Positions 6,753 to 15,878 are shown, counted from the stretch's first letter. The stretch: 64,000 nt of DNA from Nocardiopsis gilva YIM 90087 (GCF_002263495.1 NZ_CP022753.1:5084001-5148000); one strand, 5' to 3'. Translations and numbers: made by a program. The notes: a model not told the origin generated them from the letters alone.

Positions 6753-8911
6753 ACATTTGTCGGGCTCGAGGCGAACCAGTCCGCCGGACCGGCCCCGCCC
6801 CAGTAGGCCGCGGCGGTCAGTCCGAAGGAGTAGACCAGCATCGTGAACAGGACCAGAGCGGCGATCACTCCCCAGTACACATAGACGTTGCGGATGTTGA
6901 TCTTGTCGACCAGCCGCACCGCTTCGACGCGCGCGCCACGCCCGTTGGGGCCGAGGAAACTGCCGAGCACCACGACCACGATGGCGTAGGCGCCCACCGT
7001 GTTGGCGTCGCCCGACCCCCCGACGGTGAACACGATGATCAGCCCGAGGACGATGCCGCCGAGCAGGTATCCCAGGCCGTACAGCAGCGTCGTACCGAGG
7101 TTGCGTATCAGCGCCCAGGGCATGCTCAGCGCGATCACCACACTGTCCGAGCTGCGCGGGCCCCTGGTCTGCAGCCGACGGGCGTGCTCGGCCTTGACCA
7201 GGCTCAGCGCGCCCAGGACCGAGGCGACCAGGACACCGGAGATGAGCCCCACCCACGGCACCAGCAGCCCCAGGCCGGCCAACAGGAGCAGGACGGGGAT
7301 GAGGATGAGCGACGGCAGACGACGCGGCTCCGCGTCGTCGTACTCGTCGTAGCCGTCGTCGTCACGGCTGCCCAGGTAGTCGCTGAGCCGGTCGCTGCTG
7401 GAGCCCTTGATCCGGTCGAACAGGCCGCGCCGCGGCTCGTCCTCGTAGTCGTCGCCCTGGAACGTGGCCGTGTGGTCGGCGCGGCGCGCGGGCCCGTTCT
7501 GGTCGACGGGCGTGAGGATGTCCCGGAACTCCTCCGGTCGCAGCGTGGAGTCGTAGTACATCGTGTGCGGGCCGGACCGGTCGTTCTCCGGCTCCGACTC
7601 ATCGGGCGGCAGGTAGCCGGTGGTCTGCGGCTCGTCCACCGGGACGGCGCGCGTCGTCTGGTCGAGGCCGCCGTTCCCGGCGACCATCGTCCGGTCGGGG
7701 CGGTCCGTCGTGTCGGCAGTGTTGGCCCTGTCGGCCCCGTCGGCCCAGTCCGTCCGGCCGGTCTCGTCGGTCGGCGCGAGCTCGGTGGCCGCTCCCGCAT
7801 CGCCGGACGGTGGCGCCTGCCGCGTCGTCTGCGCGTCGGGAACCGCCGGGGTCCGCGGAGCCTCGGGGCGTCGTCGCCGCGTCCCATGGCGGACCCGGCC
7901 AGTGCCCCGGCCGCGGCGCCCGCTGCCGCTCCTCCGGCCGCCGCCCCCACGCGCCAGCCCGCCGGTGCCGCCACCGGATCCGCCCGCCGACGCGGCGCCG
8001 CGCTCCCGCTCGGGCATGGGCGCGTGCACGGTGTGGCTTCCGGTGAGGCCGGTGCTCGCGTGGGCGGCGTCCTCGGTCCAGGGCAGGTCGAGGTTGAGCT
8101 GTCGGGCTTCGGCGACCAGCTGAGCCGCCGTCGGCCGCGACGCCATGTCGCGGGAGACCGCCCGCATGATCATCGGCCGCAGCGCCTCGGGGACGCCGTC
8201 GATGTTGATCTCGCCGTTGAGGATGCGGAAGAAGATGACCTCGAACGAGCCCGCGCCGTAGGGGGCCTCGCCGGTGGCGGCGAAGGCCACGGTGGCGCCC
8301 CACGCGTGCACGTCGGTGGCGGGGCCGAGGTCGGTGCCCTCGATGACCTCGGGCGAAAGGTAGCTCGGCGTGCCGACGAAGGTGCCGGTCTGGGTCAGTT
8401 TGGCGCCGTCGACCGCGTGCGCGATGCCGAAGTCGATGACGATCGGCTCGCCGTTGGAGATGATGACGTTGCCCGGCTTGAGGTCGCGGTGGATGACGTC
8501 AGCGGCGTGGATGTCGTCGATCGCCTGCGCGAGCCCGGCCACGAAGCGGGTGAGTGCGCGACCGCGCAGGGGGCCGTGGTCGGTGACCGTGGAGTCGAGT
8601 GTGGGGCCGGGGACGTACTCGGTGACGACCCATGGCAGCCGGGCGGAGGTGTCGGCGTCGATGACCTCGGCGACGTTGCGGCTGTGCACCAGGCGCATCG
8701 TCGCGACCTCGCGGTCCAGCCGGGCACGCGCGATGTGGTCCCCCGCCACCTCCGGACGGAGCACCTTGATCGCGACCAGCCGATCCGTGCGGGGGTCTTC
8801 GGCCTGGTACACAACGCCCATTCCGCCCTGCCCGATTCGGCGGCGGATCACGTACGGGCCGATACGCTCCGGCAGCTCCTCGCCCTCGGGGAAACCTGCC
8901 GTCATTGCCAT
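6749..8911 (-). CDS. serine/threonine protein kinase with C-terminal membrane domain
   Basis: A 720-residue Hanks-type kinase. Residues 18-275 form the catalytic domain: glycine loop GQGGMG (27-32), ATP lysine in VAIKVL (Lys49), catalytic loop HRDLKPGN (141-148), DFG at 160-162, and SYLSPEV in the APE position. All key residues are intact, so it should be active. A long low-complexity linker (about 285-545) follows, first Gly/Arg-rich and then Thr/Asp/Pro-rich, with possible phosphorylation sites. The last 170 residues contain about five hydrophobic segments, starting SLILIPVLLLLAGLGLLVPW. Unlike PknB it has no PASTA repeats, so the sensing mode is unknown. The ribosome binding site GAGGGG supports the ATG at 8911; a second ATG lies two codons later. 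Confidence 0.92.
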   Translation of the reverse strand: MAMTAGFPEGEELPERIGPYVIRRRIGQGGMGVVYQAEDPRTDRLVAIKVLRPEVAGDHIARARLDREVATMRLVHSRNVAEVIDADTSARLPWVVTEYVPGPTLDSTVTDHGPLRGRALTRFVAGLAQAIDDIHAADVIHRDLKPGNVIISNGEPIVIDFGIAHAVDGAKLTQTGTFVGTPSYLSPEVIEGTDLGPATDVHAWGATVAFAATGEAPYGAGSFEVIFFRILNGEINIDGVPEALRPMIMRAVSRDMASRPTAAQLVAEARQLNLDLPWTEDAAHASTGLTGSHTVHAPMPERERGAASAGGSGGGTGGLARGGGGRRSGSGRRGRGTGRVRHGTRRRRPEAPRTPAVPDAQTTRQAPPSGDAGAATELAPTDETGRTDWADGADRANTADTTDRPDRTMVAGNGGLDQTTRAVPVDEPQTTGYLPPDESEPENDRSGPHTMYYDSTLRPEEFRDILTPVDQNGPARRADHTATFQGDDYEDEPRRGLFDRIKGSSSDRLSDYLGSRDDDGYDEYDDAEPRRLPSLILIPVLLLLAGLGLLVPWVGLISGVLVASVLGALSLVKAEHARRLQTRGPRSSDSVVIALSMPWALIRNLGTTLLYGLGYLLGGIVLGLIIVFTVGGSGDANTVGAYAIVVVVLGSFLGPNGRGARVEAVRLVDKINIRNVYVYWGVIAALVLFTMLVYSFGLTAAAYWGGAGPADWFASSPTNV

Positions 8912-9390
8912 AGCGATTTCATCCCCTCAATGCCCGCATATCACCACGTCCAGCCTAGCTGGCGGGAACATCCGGGTTTCGTGACGGCCACGCGGCCCCG
9001 GGGGGCGGCCGTCACCTCTCGTGAACCTCAAGCCACATCCACTCGTCCGGTGCCCGCCGGGGCAACCGCCGCCGTGGCACGGGCGCATGGTGTCGACACC
9101 ATCCGGATCTCCCGATCGCTCGGGGGAGAACTGCCCCCACGCCATGCCACGCATGACGCTCTCGGGTGACCCCACGAGTATGACGGAAAAATTCCGTCCC
9201 CGGTTCCGGGAGAGCACCCCCGAATCACGGATTTCGGACACTGAGTCGACCGTGGTCCGTCAACGGCCGCACGGGGCGGGGGAAGGCGGGGCCCAACGAG
9301 GGGGCGCGGGGATTCGGACGGGCGGGCATCGACGCCCCCGGTTGCCCCTCCCCTGCCCGCCGCACGGCGGTTGACGGGCGGCGGCTCGGC
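8912..9390. other. intergenic region, no gene seen
   Basis: A 479-base spacer between the kinase promoter and the 3' end of the enoyl-CoA hydratase gene. I see only a small palindrome near 9182 (GACGGAA, AAA, TTCCGTC) and no supported gene or RNA. Confidence 0.5.
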
Positions 9391-10179
9391 CTACCGGCCG
9401 GAGAAGGTCGCCTTCCCCGGTCCCTGCTCCACGAAGCTGCGCATGCCGGTCTTCTGGTCCTCGGTGGCGAACAGCCCGGAGAACTGGAGCCGCTCGATCT
9501 CCAGACCCGTGTCGACGTCGGTCTCCAGTCCGTTGTCGATCGCCTGCTTGGCGGCCCGCAGCGCGATCGCCGGTCCGTTCGCATAGCGCGCCGCCATGGT
9601 GACGGCGGTGGAGTACACCTCGGCGGCCGGGGCGACCTCGTCGACCAGGCCGATCCGCTGCGCCTCATCGGCCGCGACCATGCGCCCGGTGTAGATGAGG
9701 TCCTTGGCCTTGGCCGGGCCGACCAGCCGGGGCAGGCGCTGCGTGCCCCCGGCGCCGGGGATGACGCCGAGAAGGATCTCGGGCTGACCGAGCTTCGCGT
9801 CGTCGGCGGCCACGCGGAAGTCGGCGCACAGGGCGAGCTCGCAGCCACCGCCCAGGGCGAAACCGGTGATGGCCGCGATGACCGGCTTGGGGATGCGGGC
9901 GACGGCGGTGAAGGAGTCCTGCAGCGACTGGGAGTGCGCGGACATGTCGGCGTAGCTCATGTCCGCCATCTCCTTGATGTCGGCCCCGGCCGCGAAGACC
10001 TTCTCGCCGCCGTAGATGACGACCGCGCGCACCGCGTCGTCGGCACCGACCTGCTCGGCGGCGGCACCGATCTCCCGCTGCACCTGCGCGTTCAGCGCGT
10101 TCATCTTGGGACGGTCCAGCCGGATGACGGCTACGGCGGGGTTGGCCGGGTCGGCCTCGACACGAACGAACTCGCCCAC
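9391..10179 (-). CDS. enoyl-CoA hydratase/isomerase family protein
   Basis: A crotonase-fold enzyme of 262 residues that hydrates trans-2-enoyl-CoA in fatty acid beta-oxidation. It has the oxyanion-hole segment AAGADIKEMA, the first catalytic glutamate in GGGCELALCAD and the second in GQPEILLGVIPGAGGTQRLP, so hydratase activity is expected rather than a purely structural role. It starts at GTG 10179, preceded by AAAGGTAGG. It stands alone on the minus strand. The exact substrate cannot be read from sequence. Confidence 0.93.
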   Translation of the reverse strand: MGEFVRVEADPANPAVAVIRLDRPKMNALNAQVQREIGAAAEQVGADDAVRAVVIYGGEKVFAAGADIKEMADMSYADMSAHSQSLQDSFTAVARIPKPVIAAITGFALGGGCELALCADFRVAADDAKLGQPEILLGVIPGAGGTQRLPRLVGPAKAKDLIYTGRMVAADEAQRIGLVDEVAPAAEVYSTAVTMAARYANGPAIALRAAKQAIDNGLETDVDTGLEIERLQFSGLFATEDQKTGMRSFVEQGPGKATFSGR

Positions 10180-10319
10180 GGTCGCCTACCTTTCACGGGT
10201 TCTACAGGACCTCTCAGGGCAACGAGGTCTGGCTCACCCTTGCCTACCATGAACGGCTCTCGCGTTCCCCACCCAGGGTGCCGACGTGCCGACCGTGCGG
10301 CGCCGCCCGTTTTGCGGTG

Positions 10320-10832
10320 CTAGGAGCCGGCGGTCGGGTCGAGGATCCGGTGCAGGAACTGCTCCAGGTTGAGGACGGTGTCGGCGATCTGGTCCTCGAC
10401 CGGCACACCCTCCAGGTACCGCTCCGCCGCGGCGTTCTTCTTCTTGCCCCGGACATAGAGCGAGCAGGCGAGGTCTCCGCAGACGTAGGCGCCCACGGTG
10501 TTGCCCTGGCGACCCGCGGCCCCCACCCGGCGGGCGGTATAGAGCACGACCCCGGTTCCGGCGTGCGCGGTGGAGCACAGCGAGCAGATGTTGCTCTTGG
10601 CGAGACTCCGCCGCACCCCACTGGCGGCGCGCAGCGTCACGCCGACCAGCCCGCTGTCCCGCTCGGCGACGATATAGCCGCGGTCCAGCGCCCCCGGATC
10701 GCGCCAGCCGAGGAAGTCAAGGTCATCCCACGGCACCTCGTGCAGCCCTCGGGGGAGGTTGGCCCGCTTCGCCTCGCCCTTGGAGCAGTTCACGAAGGAC
10801 GCACGGATCTCTTTGTCGGTCACGGGGTTCAT
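10320..10832 (-). CDS. FBP-domain (FusB-like, EF-G-binding) zinc protein
   Basis: A 170-residue protein beginning MNPVTDKEIRASFVNCSKGE and continuing LPWDDLDFLGWRD-like, the actinobacterial FBP domain related to the FusB/FusC fusidic acid resistance proteins. A four-cysteine zinc site is seen as CSLC and then YVCGDLACSLY, followed by RGKKK. FusB proteins bind elongation factor G and release it from stalled ribosomes. Actinobacterial versions are mostly uncharacterised, so resistance is not implied. The upstream ribosome binding site is weak. It lies 103 bases after the GNAT gene on the same strand and may be cotranscribed with it. Confidence 0.85.
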   Translation of the reverse strand: MNPVTDKEIRASFVNCSKGEAKRANLPRGLHEVPWDDLDFLGWRDPGALDRGYIVAERDSGLVGVTLRAASGVRRSLAKSNICSLCSTAHAGTGVVLYTARRVGAAGRQGNTVGAYVCGDLACSLYVRGKKKNAAAERYLEGVPVEDQIADTVLNLEQFLHRILDPTAGS

Positions 10833-10935
10833 GAATCCGCACGTTAACAGGGCACATGATGGGATGTCTTTCGATTTTTCTCCCCGGGGCCGGTCCACCG
10901 GCCGGACTCCGGCATCCCGCGACTCATCCGTCGGC

Positions 10936-11691
10936 TCATGCGTGCGGTAGCTGCCGGTAGTGGTAAGCATGCGACACCGCGAAGCCGTGTGCCTCGTAGA
11001 GCGCTCGGGCGTGCAGGTTGCGTTCTTCGACCTGCAGCCAGGCGTGGCGGACGTCCTTGCGCAGAGCCCACACCCGCAGAGAGTCGAGAATCGCGGTGCC
11101 AACGCCACTGCGCCGGTACTCGGGCCGGGTCCCCATGCAGAAGATCCCGAGCCAGCCGCCGTCGACGACCCCGGCTCCGACGCCCGCCACCGTTCCGCCG
11201 TCCGCCACGCGCGCGAAGACCGTCCGGCCAGGAATGCGATCCATGACCATCTCACCGGCGTCGTCGACGCGCCCGTCGACAGCCTGGAGCGTCCGCGTCC
11301 ACTCATCGTCCCGTTGCGCGAGATCGACCCGCCACGACGTCATCTTCCCCGCACCGTGAATCCCCTCTGCCATCCGGTCCAGTGGCGTCCACATGACCAA
11401 CGACGGCGCGACACGTTCGAACCCACGAGCGGCCAGGTGGCCGTCCAGCATCCGAAGCCGGTGCCCGGGCGAAACCTGGATCAGCGCAGGTTGGTTCCGC
11501 TCCGCGTAGAACGCCTCGACATCAGCCAGTCCGTCGAGCGCACCATGCTCGGGCGGTACCGCGCTGTTCGACCGACGGCGCGACACACCGGGTGTGGCAC
11601 GGAGCAACCACCCGCGCGTCTCCCGAACCACCATCGCGGGCCACGCCCGCACAGCCAGCCGGTCAATGAGAATGTCATCCGCCTCGTTCAT
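10936..11691 (-). CDS. GNAT family N-acetyltransferase
   Basis: About 251 residues. The C-terminal half is a GNAT domain with the acetyl-CoA pyrophosphate loop in RPEYRRSGVGTAIL and the closing VEERNLHARALYEAHGFA. The N-terminal half (WLLRATPGVSRRRSNSAVP) resembles a degenerate second GNAT-like domain seen in two-domain members. The substrate is unknown. The ATG at 11691 overlaps the end of the small upstream gene (TGA at 11675-11677), so translation is probably coupled. An in-frame GTG at 11712 is an alternative start. Confidence 0.88.
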   Translation of the reverse strand: MNEADDILIDRLAVRAWPAMVVRETRGWLLRATPGVSRRRSNSAVPPEHGALDGLADVEAFYAERNQPALIQVSPGHRLRMLDGHLAARGFERVAPSLVMWTPLDRMAEGIHGAGKMTSWRVDLAQRDDEWTRTLQAVDGRVDDAGEMVMDRIPGRTVFARVADGGTVAGVGAGVVDGGWLGIFCMGTRPEYRRSGVGTAILDSLRVWALRKDVRHAWLQVEERNLHARALYEAHGFAVSHAYHYRQLPHA

Positions 11692-11881
11692 GTCGGCAGC
11701 ATCGCAGCACACCCGACGCTCGGCTCACCGCGGGCGGCAGGTCCCTTCCCAGGATCGCGGCCATGGTCCGCGTTCCCAGGCTGAGCTCGTCACGAGAGCG
11801 TTCGCCGGTGCGGATCGGGTGGACACGGTCGGCTCCGGTGATCGCGTCCCGGGTACGCCTCCACAACGAGACGTCAGCCAT
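11675..11881 (-). CDS. small hypothetical protein (68 residues)
   Basis: Starts MADVSLWRRTRDAITGADRV after one of the strongest ribosome binding sites in the area (GGGAGGAGGG about 10 bases upstream). It is basic, contains GTRTMAAILGRDLPP and ends in CCRHERGG, where it overlaps the start of the GNAT gene. It also overlaps, in another frame, the C-terminal part of the membrane-protein reading frame at 11725-12345. The ribosome binding site and coupled stop/start favour a real gene. Family not recognised. Confidence 0.5.
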   Translation of the reverse strand: MADVSLWRRTRDAITGADRVHPIRTGERSRDELSLGTRTMAAILGRDLPPAVSRASGVLRCCRHERGG

Positions 11882-12345
11882 GCTCGGGATCCCTCCTCCC
11901 ACCGTCGGCCGCCGACGACTCCGTCGCCTTGCCGAGCGACGCGGGCTCCCTTGGGCGGGCTGTGCGAACCTGCCGGTCTGACCGCCCCATCCAAGCCGAA
12001 GGCCCGCGCCTGTACGAGGCGCCATTTGACCGTGACCATCTGCTGAAGCAGAGCCGGAGCCGCCGCTCCGGCCAGAAGCGCCATCAACGAGGACTCGATC
12101 TGCCCGGTCAGGACGAGGACGAACCCCGCGAACGCGCCCAGAACGACGTGGAACACCGCGGCCAGCAGATCGGGGGCGAGGTCACAGCTGGCGCTGAAGG
12201 ACGGACGTTCGCTCGGTTCACCCCCCTCCTTGATGTGCTTGTTGCGAGCCGATTGCCAGGCCAGGACCGCCGAGTACAGGTCGAGGAGGCCCCGAATCGA
12301 GCCTCCGGCCGCAGCGATCAGCGTCACACTGAGAATCGGATCCAT
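11725..12345 (-). CDS. small membrane protein, C-terminus uncertain
   Basis: Begins MDPILSVTLIAAAGG and has a hydrophobic helix near the start and two more (LLAAVFHVVLGAFAGFVLVL and ALLAGAAAPALL, about residues 60-105). After about residue 125 the sequence becomes low-complexity and unlike a folded protein, and it overlaps the well-supported small gene at 11675-11881. Either the gene ends in an overlap, or a frameshift has extended the frame. The start at 12345 has GGAG 11 bases upstream; a TTG at 12363 is an alternative. Function unknown. Confidence 0.5.
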   Translation of the reverse strand: MDPILSVTLIAAAGGSIRGLLDLYSAVLAWQSARNKHIKEGGEPSERPSFSASCDLAPDLLAAVFHVVLGAFAGFVLVLTGQIESSLMALLAGAAAPALLQQMVTVKWRLVQARAFGLDGAVRPAGSHSPPKGARVARQGDGVVGGRRWEEGSRAWLTSRCGGVPGTRSPEPTVSTRSAPANALVTSSAWERGPWPRSWEGTCRPR

Positions 12346-12432
12346 CGTCGCGTACGTCTCCAAGGACGGGAGGACCAGCCTTCCACGCGCTTGAGAAGCG
12401 GGCGGAGTCCTTTGCTGGGATTCCCGAGCGGG

Positions 12433-12470
12433 GGCAGTGGTTTGTCACCTAACGGTGAGAACCCACTGCC
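12433..12470. terminator. terminator after the ykoEDC operon
   Basis: Stem 12433-12449 with 12454-12470 pairs at 15 of 17 positions around a 4-base loop, only 5 bases beyond the ykoC stop. Confidence 0.75.
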
Positions 12471-12474
12471 GGGC

Positions 12475-13338
12475 TCACATGAACAGCGGCTTCCAGGTGC
12501 CCAGGGAGAGGGACAGGGCGTGGGCGGCCACCAGCAGCGCCGCGGTTGTGACGAGGAGCCAGGTGTCGGAGCGGCGCCAGACACTCTCGCGGGCGCGGGT
12601 GCGTGGTCCGGTGCCGAAGGCGCGGGCGTCCATGGCGGTGGCGAGCAGGGTGCCGGTGCGGATGGAGCGCACCAGGAGGGCGAAGGCCTTGCCGGTGAAG
12701 ATCGTGGCCGCGGTCAACGGGTTGCGTCCCGCTTCCAGTCCGCGGGCGCGGCGGGCCAGGGTGAGCGTGCGCCACTGGTCGGCGAGCAGGGGAATCAGCC
12801 GCAGCGCCGCCAGCACGCCCATCGCCGGGCGTTCGGGGACCTTGAGCCGTTGCACCAGCGCGTCGGTCAGCTCGGTGGGCTCACTGGTCGCCGCCACCAG
12901 CACCCCGGGCAGGGCGATGGCCAGCAGGCGCACGGCCAGCCCGAACGCGGTGAGCGGGCCGTCCTCGCCGAAGACCAGGTTGACCACCCCGACCGAGAAT
13001 GCGGCCAGGAGCAGCGGGCCGCCGAGGGTGACGGCGGTACGCCGGGGGATCCCCGCGAAGGGGAGGAGGAGCGCGATGGCGGCCAGCACGACGCCCGGGG
13101 TGACCGGATCGACCGTCGGGATCAGCGCCGCGGTCACCATCAGTGCGGCCACCACCTTCGCGGCCGGGTTCGCGCGGCGCAGCCACGCCCGTGCGGCGGG
13201 ACGGGCCGCGCGCTCGCCGGCGGGAGGGGGTGCGGGCTCGTCACGCGGCAGGGCCGTGGGCTCGTGGGGAGCGACCGACGGTGGCGAGCTGGTGGCTCGC
13301 GTGTGGGGAGCGTGCGGTTCGGTCGGGTGTGTGGTCAT
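12475..13338 (-). CDS. ykoC: ECF transporter T component (YkoC-like)
   Basis: Membrane scaffold subunit of an energy-coupling-factor vitamin transporter, 287 residues. After a Pro/Thr-rich cytoplasmic N-terminus of about 50 residues it has several transmembrane helices. The two cytoplasmic coupling helices carry the Ala-Arg-Gly type motifs, seen as LARRARGLEA and MDARAFG, which dock on the two ATPase domains. The start overlaps the ykoD stop by ATGA, so the two are translationally coupled. Substrate specificity comes from YkoE and the TPP riboswitch ahead of the operon. Confidence 0.92.
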   Translation of the reverse strand: MTTHPTEPHAPHTRATSSPPSVAPHEPTALPRDEPAPPPAGERAARPAARAWLRRANPAAKVVAALMVTAALIPTVDPVTPGVVLAAIALLLPFAGIPRRTAVTLGGPLLLAAFSVGVVNLVFGEDGPLTAFGLAVRLLAIALPGVLVAATSEPTELTDALVQRLKVPERPAMGVLAALRLIPLLADQWRTLTLARRARGLEAGRNPLTAATIFTGKAFALLVRSIRTGTLLATAMDARAFGTGPRTRARESVWRRSDTWLLVTTAALLVAAHALSLSLGTWKPLFM

Positions 13339-14873
13339 CGTGTGGCCTCCCGTTCGGCCGATGGGGCCGGGGTGACGCGGCCGTCGCCCACGCGCAGTTC
13401 AATGTCGGTGAACCGGTCGAGCAGCAGGGTGTCGTGCGTGGCCATGACGATCGCCCGCCCCTCGCTCCGGAGGTCGGCGAGCAGGGTCACCAGCTCGGAC
13501 CAGGTTCGGGTGTCCTGGCCGAAGGTCGGCTCGTCCAGCAGCAGCACGTCGGGCGCGTGGGCCGGTCCGGAGCTGAGGGCCGTCGCGACCGAGAGTCGGC
13601 GCTTCTCGCCACCGGAGAGCGTGTTGGGGTGGACGTCGGCGAGACCGGTCAGGCGCAGCCGCTCCAGCAGTTCCTCCACCCACGCCGCCGCCTCGCGCTC
13701 GCTCAGCCCGGTGCGCCGCGGGGCGAAGGCGAGCTCGTCGCGGACGGTGCCGGTGACGAACTGGTCCTCGGCGTGCTGGAAGACCGTGCCCAGGTGACGG
13801 GCGAGCCTGCGGGCGGGCCAGCGGATCAGCGGGCGCTCGTCGATGGCTGCCAGGGCGCCGCGCGGCTCGACCGCGCCACCATGCGGCGCGGTGAGCCCGG
13901 CCAGCAGCATCAGCAGAGTGGACTTGCCCGACCCGTTGGGTCCGGTCAGAGCGGTGGCCGACGCGGAGGTGACCGCAGCGGCCGCCCCGTCGAGGATCGT
14001 CGCGGGCGGGCCGGTGCCCGGCCCGAGCGCTTCGGGTGTGCGGGCGACGAGATCGACCGCCTCGATGAGCGGCGACGCGGGCGACGAACATGCGACGGGC
14101 CGTTGCTCGGCTCGGGGTTCGTGACCGGGCACCCACACGCCCTGCTCGGCGAGATGGGCGCCGTGGGTGGCGAAGACAGTGCCCGGCGCGCCGTCCGCGA
14201 TGACGCCGCCGCCCGGTTCGAGGACGACGACACGGTCCACCAGTCCGACCACGTCGGCCACCCGGTGCTCGACCAGCACCAGCGTCGCCTCGGTGGTGGC
14301 GACCAGGTCCGCCACCACCTCGCGGACGAGGCGCGCCCCGGCCGGGTCGAGGTTGGCGGTGGGCTCATCGAGCAGCAGGAGGCGCGGGTTCATCGCCAGC
14401 GTCCCGGCGATGACCAGCCGCTGCTTCTCGCCGCCGGACAGCGCGGCGGTCGACCGCGCCATGCCATAGGGGAACCCCACCTGGTCCAGCGCGGCGTGCA
14501 CGCGCGGCCAGATGTCCGCGCGCGCGACGGCGCGGTTCTCCAGACCGAAGGCGACGTCGTCGCCGCTCCGCGCCATCACGAGTTGGGTCTCCGGGTCCTG
14601 GCTGACCAGGCCGATGTCGCCGCGGCGGCGGTCGGCGTGCTCGCCGTCGACGAGGAGCGTCCCCTCCTGCTCCCCGGAGATGGCGGCGTCGGGGCCGGTG
14701 AGTCCGGCGAGGGCGTGCAGCAGGGTGCTCTTGCCCGCCCCGGAGGCCCCGAGGAGCAGGACCCGCTCCCCCGGCTCGATCGTCAGGTCGACGCCGCGCA
14801 GCGCCCACGCGTCGCGGGCACCGTGCCGCCACCCCCATCCGGAGAGCCGAACCGCGGCCCCGCCCCCGCTCAT
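13335..14873 (-). CDS. ykoD: ECF transporter ATPase, two fused ABC domains (YkoD-like)
   Basis: A 512-residue fusion of both ECF ATPases. Domain 1 has Walker A GASGAGKSTLL, signature LSGGEKQRL and Walker B LLLLDEPTANLD. Domain 2 has GPNGSGKSTLL, LSGGEKRRL and VLLLDEPTFGQD. Both sites are complete. It energises uptake by the YkoE-YkoC membrane complex. The start at 14873 (MSGGGAAVRLSG) overlaps the ykoE stop as ATGA, and its own stop overlaps the ykoC start in the same way, so all three genes form one tightly coupled operon. A longer upstream extension of this frame is a shadow of ykoE. Confidence 0.95.
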   Translation of the reverse strand: MSGGGAAVRLSGWGWRHGARDAWALRGVDLTIEPGERVLLLGASGAGKSTLLHALAGLTGPDAAISGEQEGTLLVDGEHADRRRGDIGLVSQDPETQLVMARSGDDVAFGLENRAVARADIWPRVHAALDQVGFPYGMARSTAALSGGEKQRLVIAGTLAMNPRLLLLDEPTANLDPAGARLVREVVADLVATTEATLVLVEHRVADVVGLVDRVVVLEPGGGVIADGAPGTVFATHGAHLAEQGVWVPGHEPRAEQRPVACSSPASPLIEAVDLVARTPEALGPGTGPPATILDGAAAAVTSASATALTGPNGSGKSTLLMLLAGLTAPHGGAVEPRGALAAIDERPLIRWPARRLARHLGTVFQHAEDQFVTGTVRDELAFAPRRTGLSEREAAAWVEELLERLRLTGLADVHPNTLSGGEKRRLSVATALSSGPAHAPDVLLLDEPTFGQDTRTWSELVTLLADLRSEGRAIVMATHDTLLLDRFTDIELRVGDGRVTPAPSAEREATR

Positions 14874-15556
14874 CCGCGTGCCGAGGGGAAGGGGGTGAGG
14901 GCGCCAGCGCGGGCCAGCGCCGTGGTCAGCAGGCGACCGCCGACACCGGCGATGACGGCGGCGCTGAGCACCACGATGACCCCGTAGGCGGCCATGAAGG
15001 TGACCGGCCAGGCGGCGTAGTAGAGGGCGAGGTCCATGACGGTCGGCGCGAGCCCGGCGGCGGCACCGGCGAGCACGGAGATCCCCATCCCCCAGCGGCG
15101 GAAACGGCCGAGCGTGAAGACCACCTCGGGCAGCAGTCCCTGCAGCAGCCCCGCGAGCAGGACCATCAGTCCCCATTCGGTACCGAGCAGCATCGAGACC
15201 GTCGCCGCCGCGACCGAGGTGAGCACACCGGCGCCGGGCTTGCGGATGATGAGCATCCCCAGCACGCCGGGCAGCAGCCACACGCCGTAGATCACCGCCT
15301 GCGCGGGCGGGAAGAAGAGGAAGAGGGGGGTGGTGGATGCCCACAGCATCCCCCAGACCCAGAAGATGACGCCGATGGCGACGCCCAGGACGGCGGCGAC
15401 GACGATGTCGACGGTGCGCCAGCGGACACCGGAAACGCCCATGAACTCGGCGATGCGCCGCCGCAGAGCGGCGGCGCGGGTGGCGACTGCGTTCAGCACA
15501 CCGGTTCCGGTGGATTTGGTCGTGGAGGTTGCTCCAGGCGTGGATGAGGTTCCCAC
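14870..15556 (-). CDS. ykoE: ECF transporter S component YkoE (thiamine or HMP uptake)
   Basis: Substrate-binding membrane subunit of about 228 residues, with the YkoE hallmark RWRTVDIVVAAVLGVAIGV and six hydrophobic segments, including VIYGVWLLPGVLGMLIIRKP. YkoE proteins take up thiamine or its hydroxymethylpyrimidine precursor. The frame is open further upstream, but those codons lie inside the TPP riboswitch. I therefore place the start at GTG 15556, which has AGGA 8 bases upstream. The product is expected to fall when thiamine pyrophosphate is plentiful. Confidence 0.9.
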   Translation of the reverse strand: MGTSSTPGATSTTKSTGTGVLNAVATRAAALRRRIAEFMGVSGVRWRTVDIVVAAVLGVAIGVIFWVWGMLWASTTPLFLFFPPAQAVIYGVWLLPGVLGMLIIRKPGAGVLTSVAAATVSMLLGTEWGLMVLLAGLLQGLLPEVVFTLGRFRRWGMGISVLAGAAAGLAPTVMDLALYYAAWPVTFMAAYGVIVVLSAAVIAGVGGRLLTTALARAGALTPFPSARG

Positions 15557-15665
15557 GGCGGTGTTCCTGTCCCTTCGTGTCAGCACACGAGAGGGCGCGA
15601 AGTGCCAAGAGGGCCGGGATCGAGGCGCGCATCCGCGCGCCGACCGATTCCACGGCCGACGGATC

Positions 15666-15766
15666 CTACGACTTCCTTCGCCGGCATGACCCGGATCAGG
15701 TGTGTAAGGGTCTGCGGTTCCATCCCGCACTCTCAGCGCCGAAGCGCTCCCCTGTCGGTTCCCTGC
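15666..15766 (-). ncRNA. TPP riboswitch (THI element)
   Basis: Read on the minus strand the conserved blocks appear in order: GGGGAGC, GCGCTGAGAGTGCGGGA (CTGAGA at 15736-15731), GACCCTT, ACCTGATCCGGGTCATGCC and GGCGAAGGAAG. This is the standard TPP aptamer. It ends about 110 bases before the ykoE start and fixes the operon as thiamine-responsive. Whether it acts by a terminator or by hiding the ribosome binding site was not resolved. Confidence 0.95.
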
Positions 15767-15878
15767 CGTTCTGGCAGTTCATTCCATTATGGGTGACTCC
15801 GCGTGGAGATAGGCAACGTGGGATTCTCCAACCGCTGAGGCGCGAGATTGTCGACAGGGAGCCCTTGACAACGCCGCA

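Noticed and set aside
14873-15653. Long N-terminal extension of the YkoD ATPase
   Set aside because: The extension lies in the alternative frame of ykoE; ATGA overlap and ribosome binding site context put the ATPase start at 14873.
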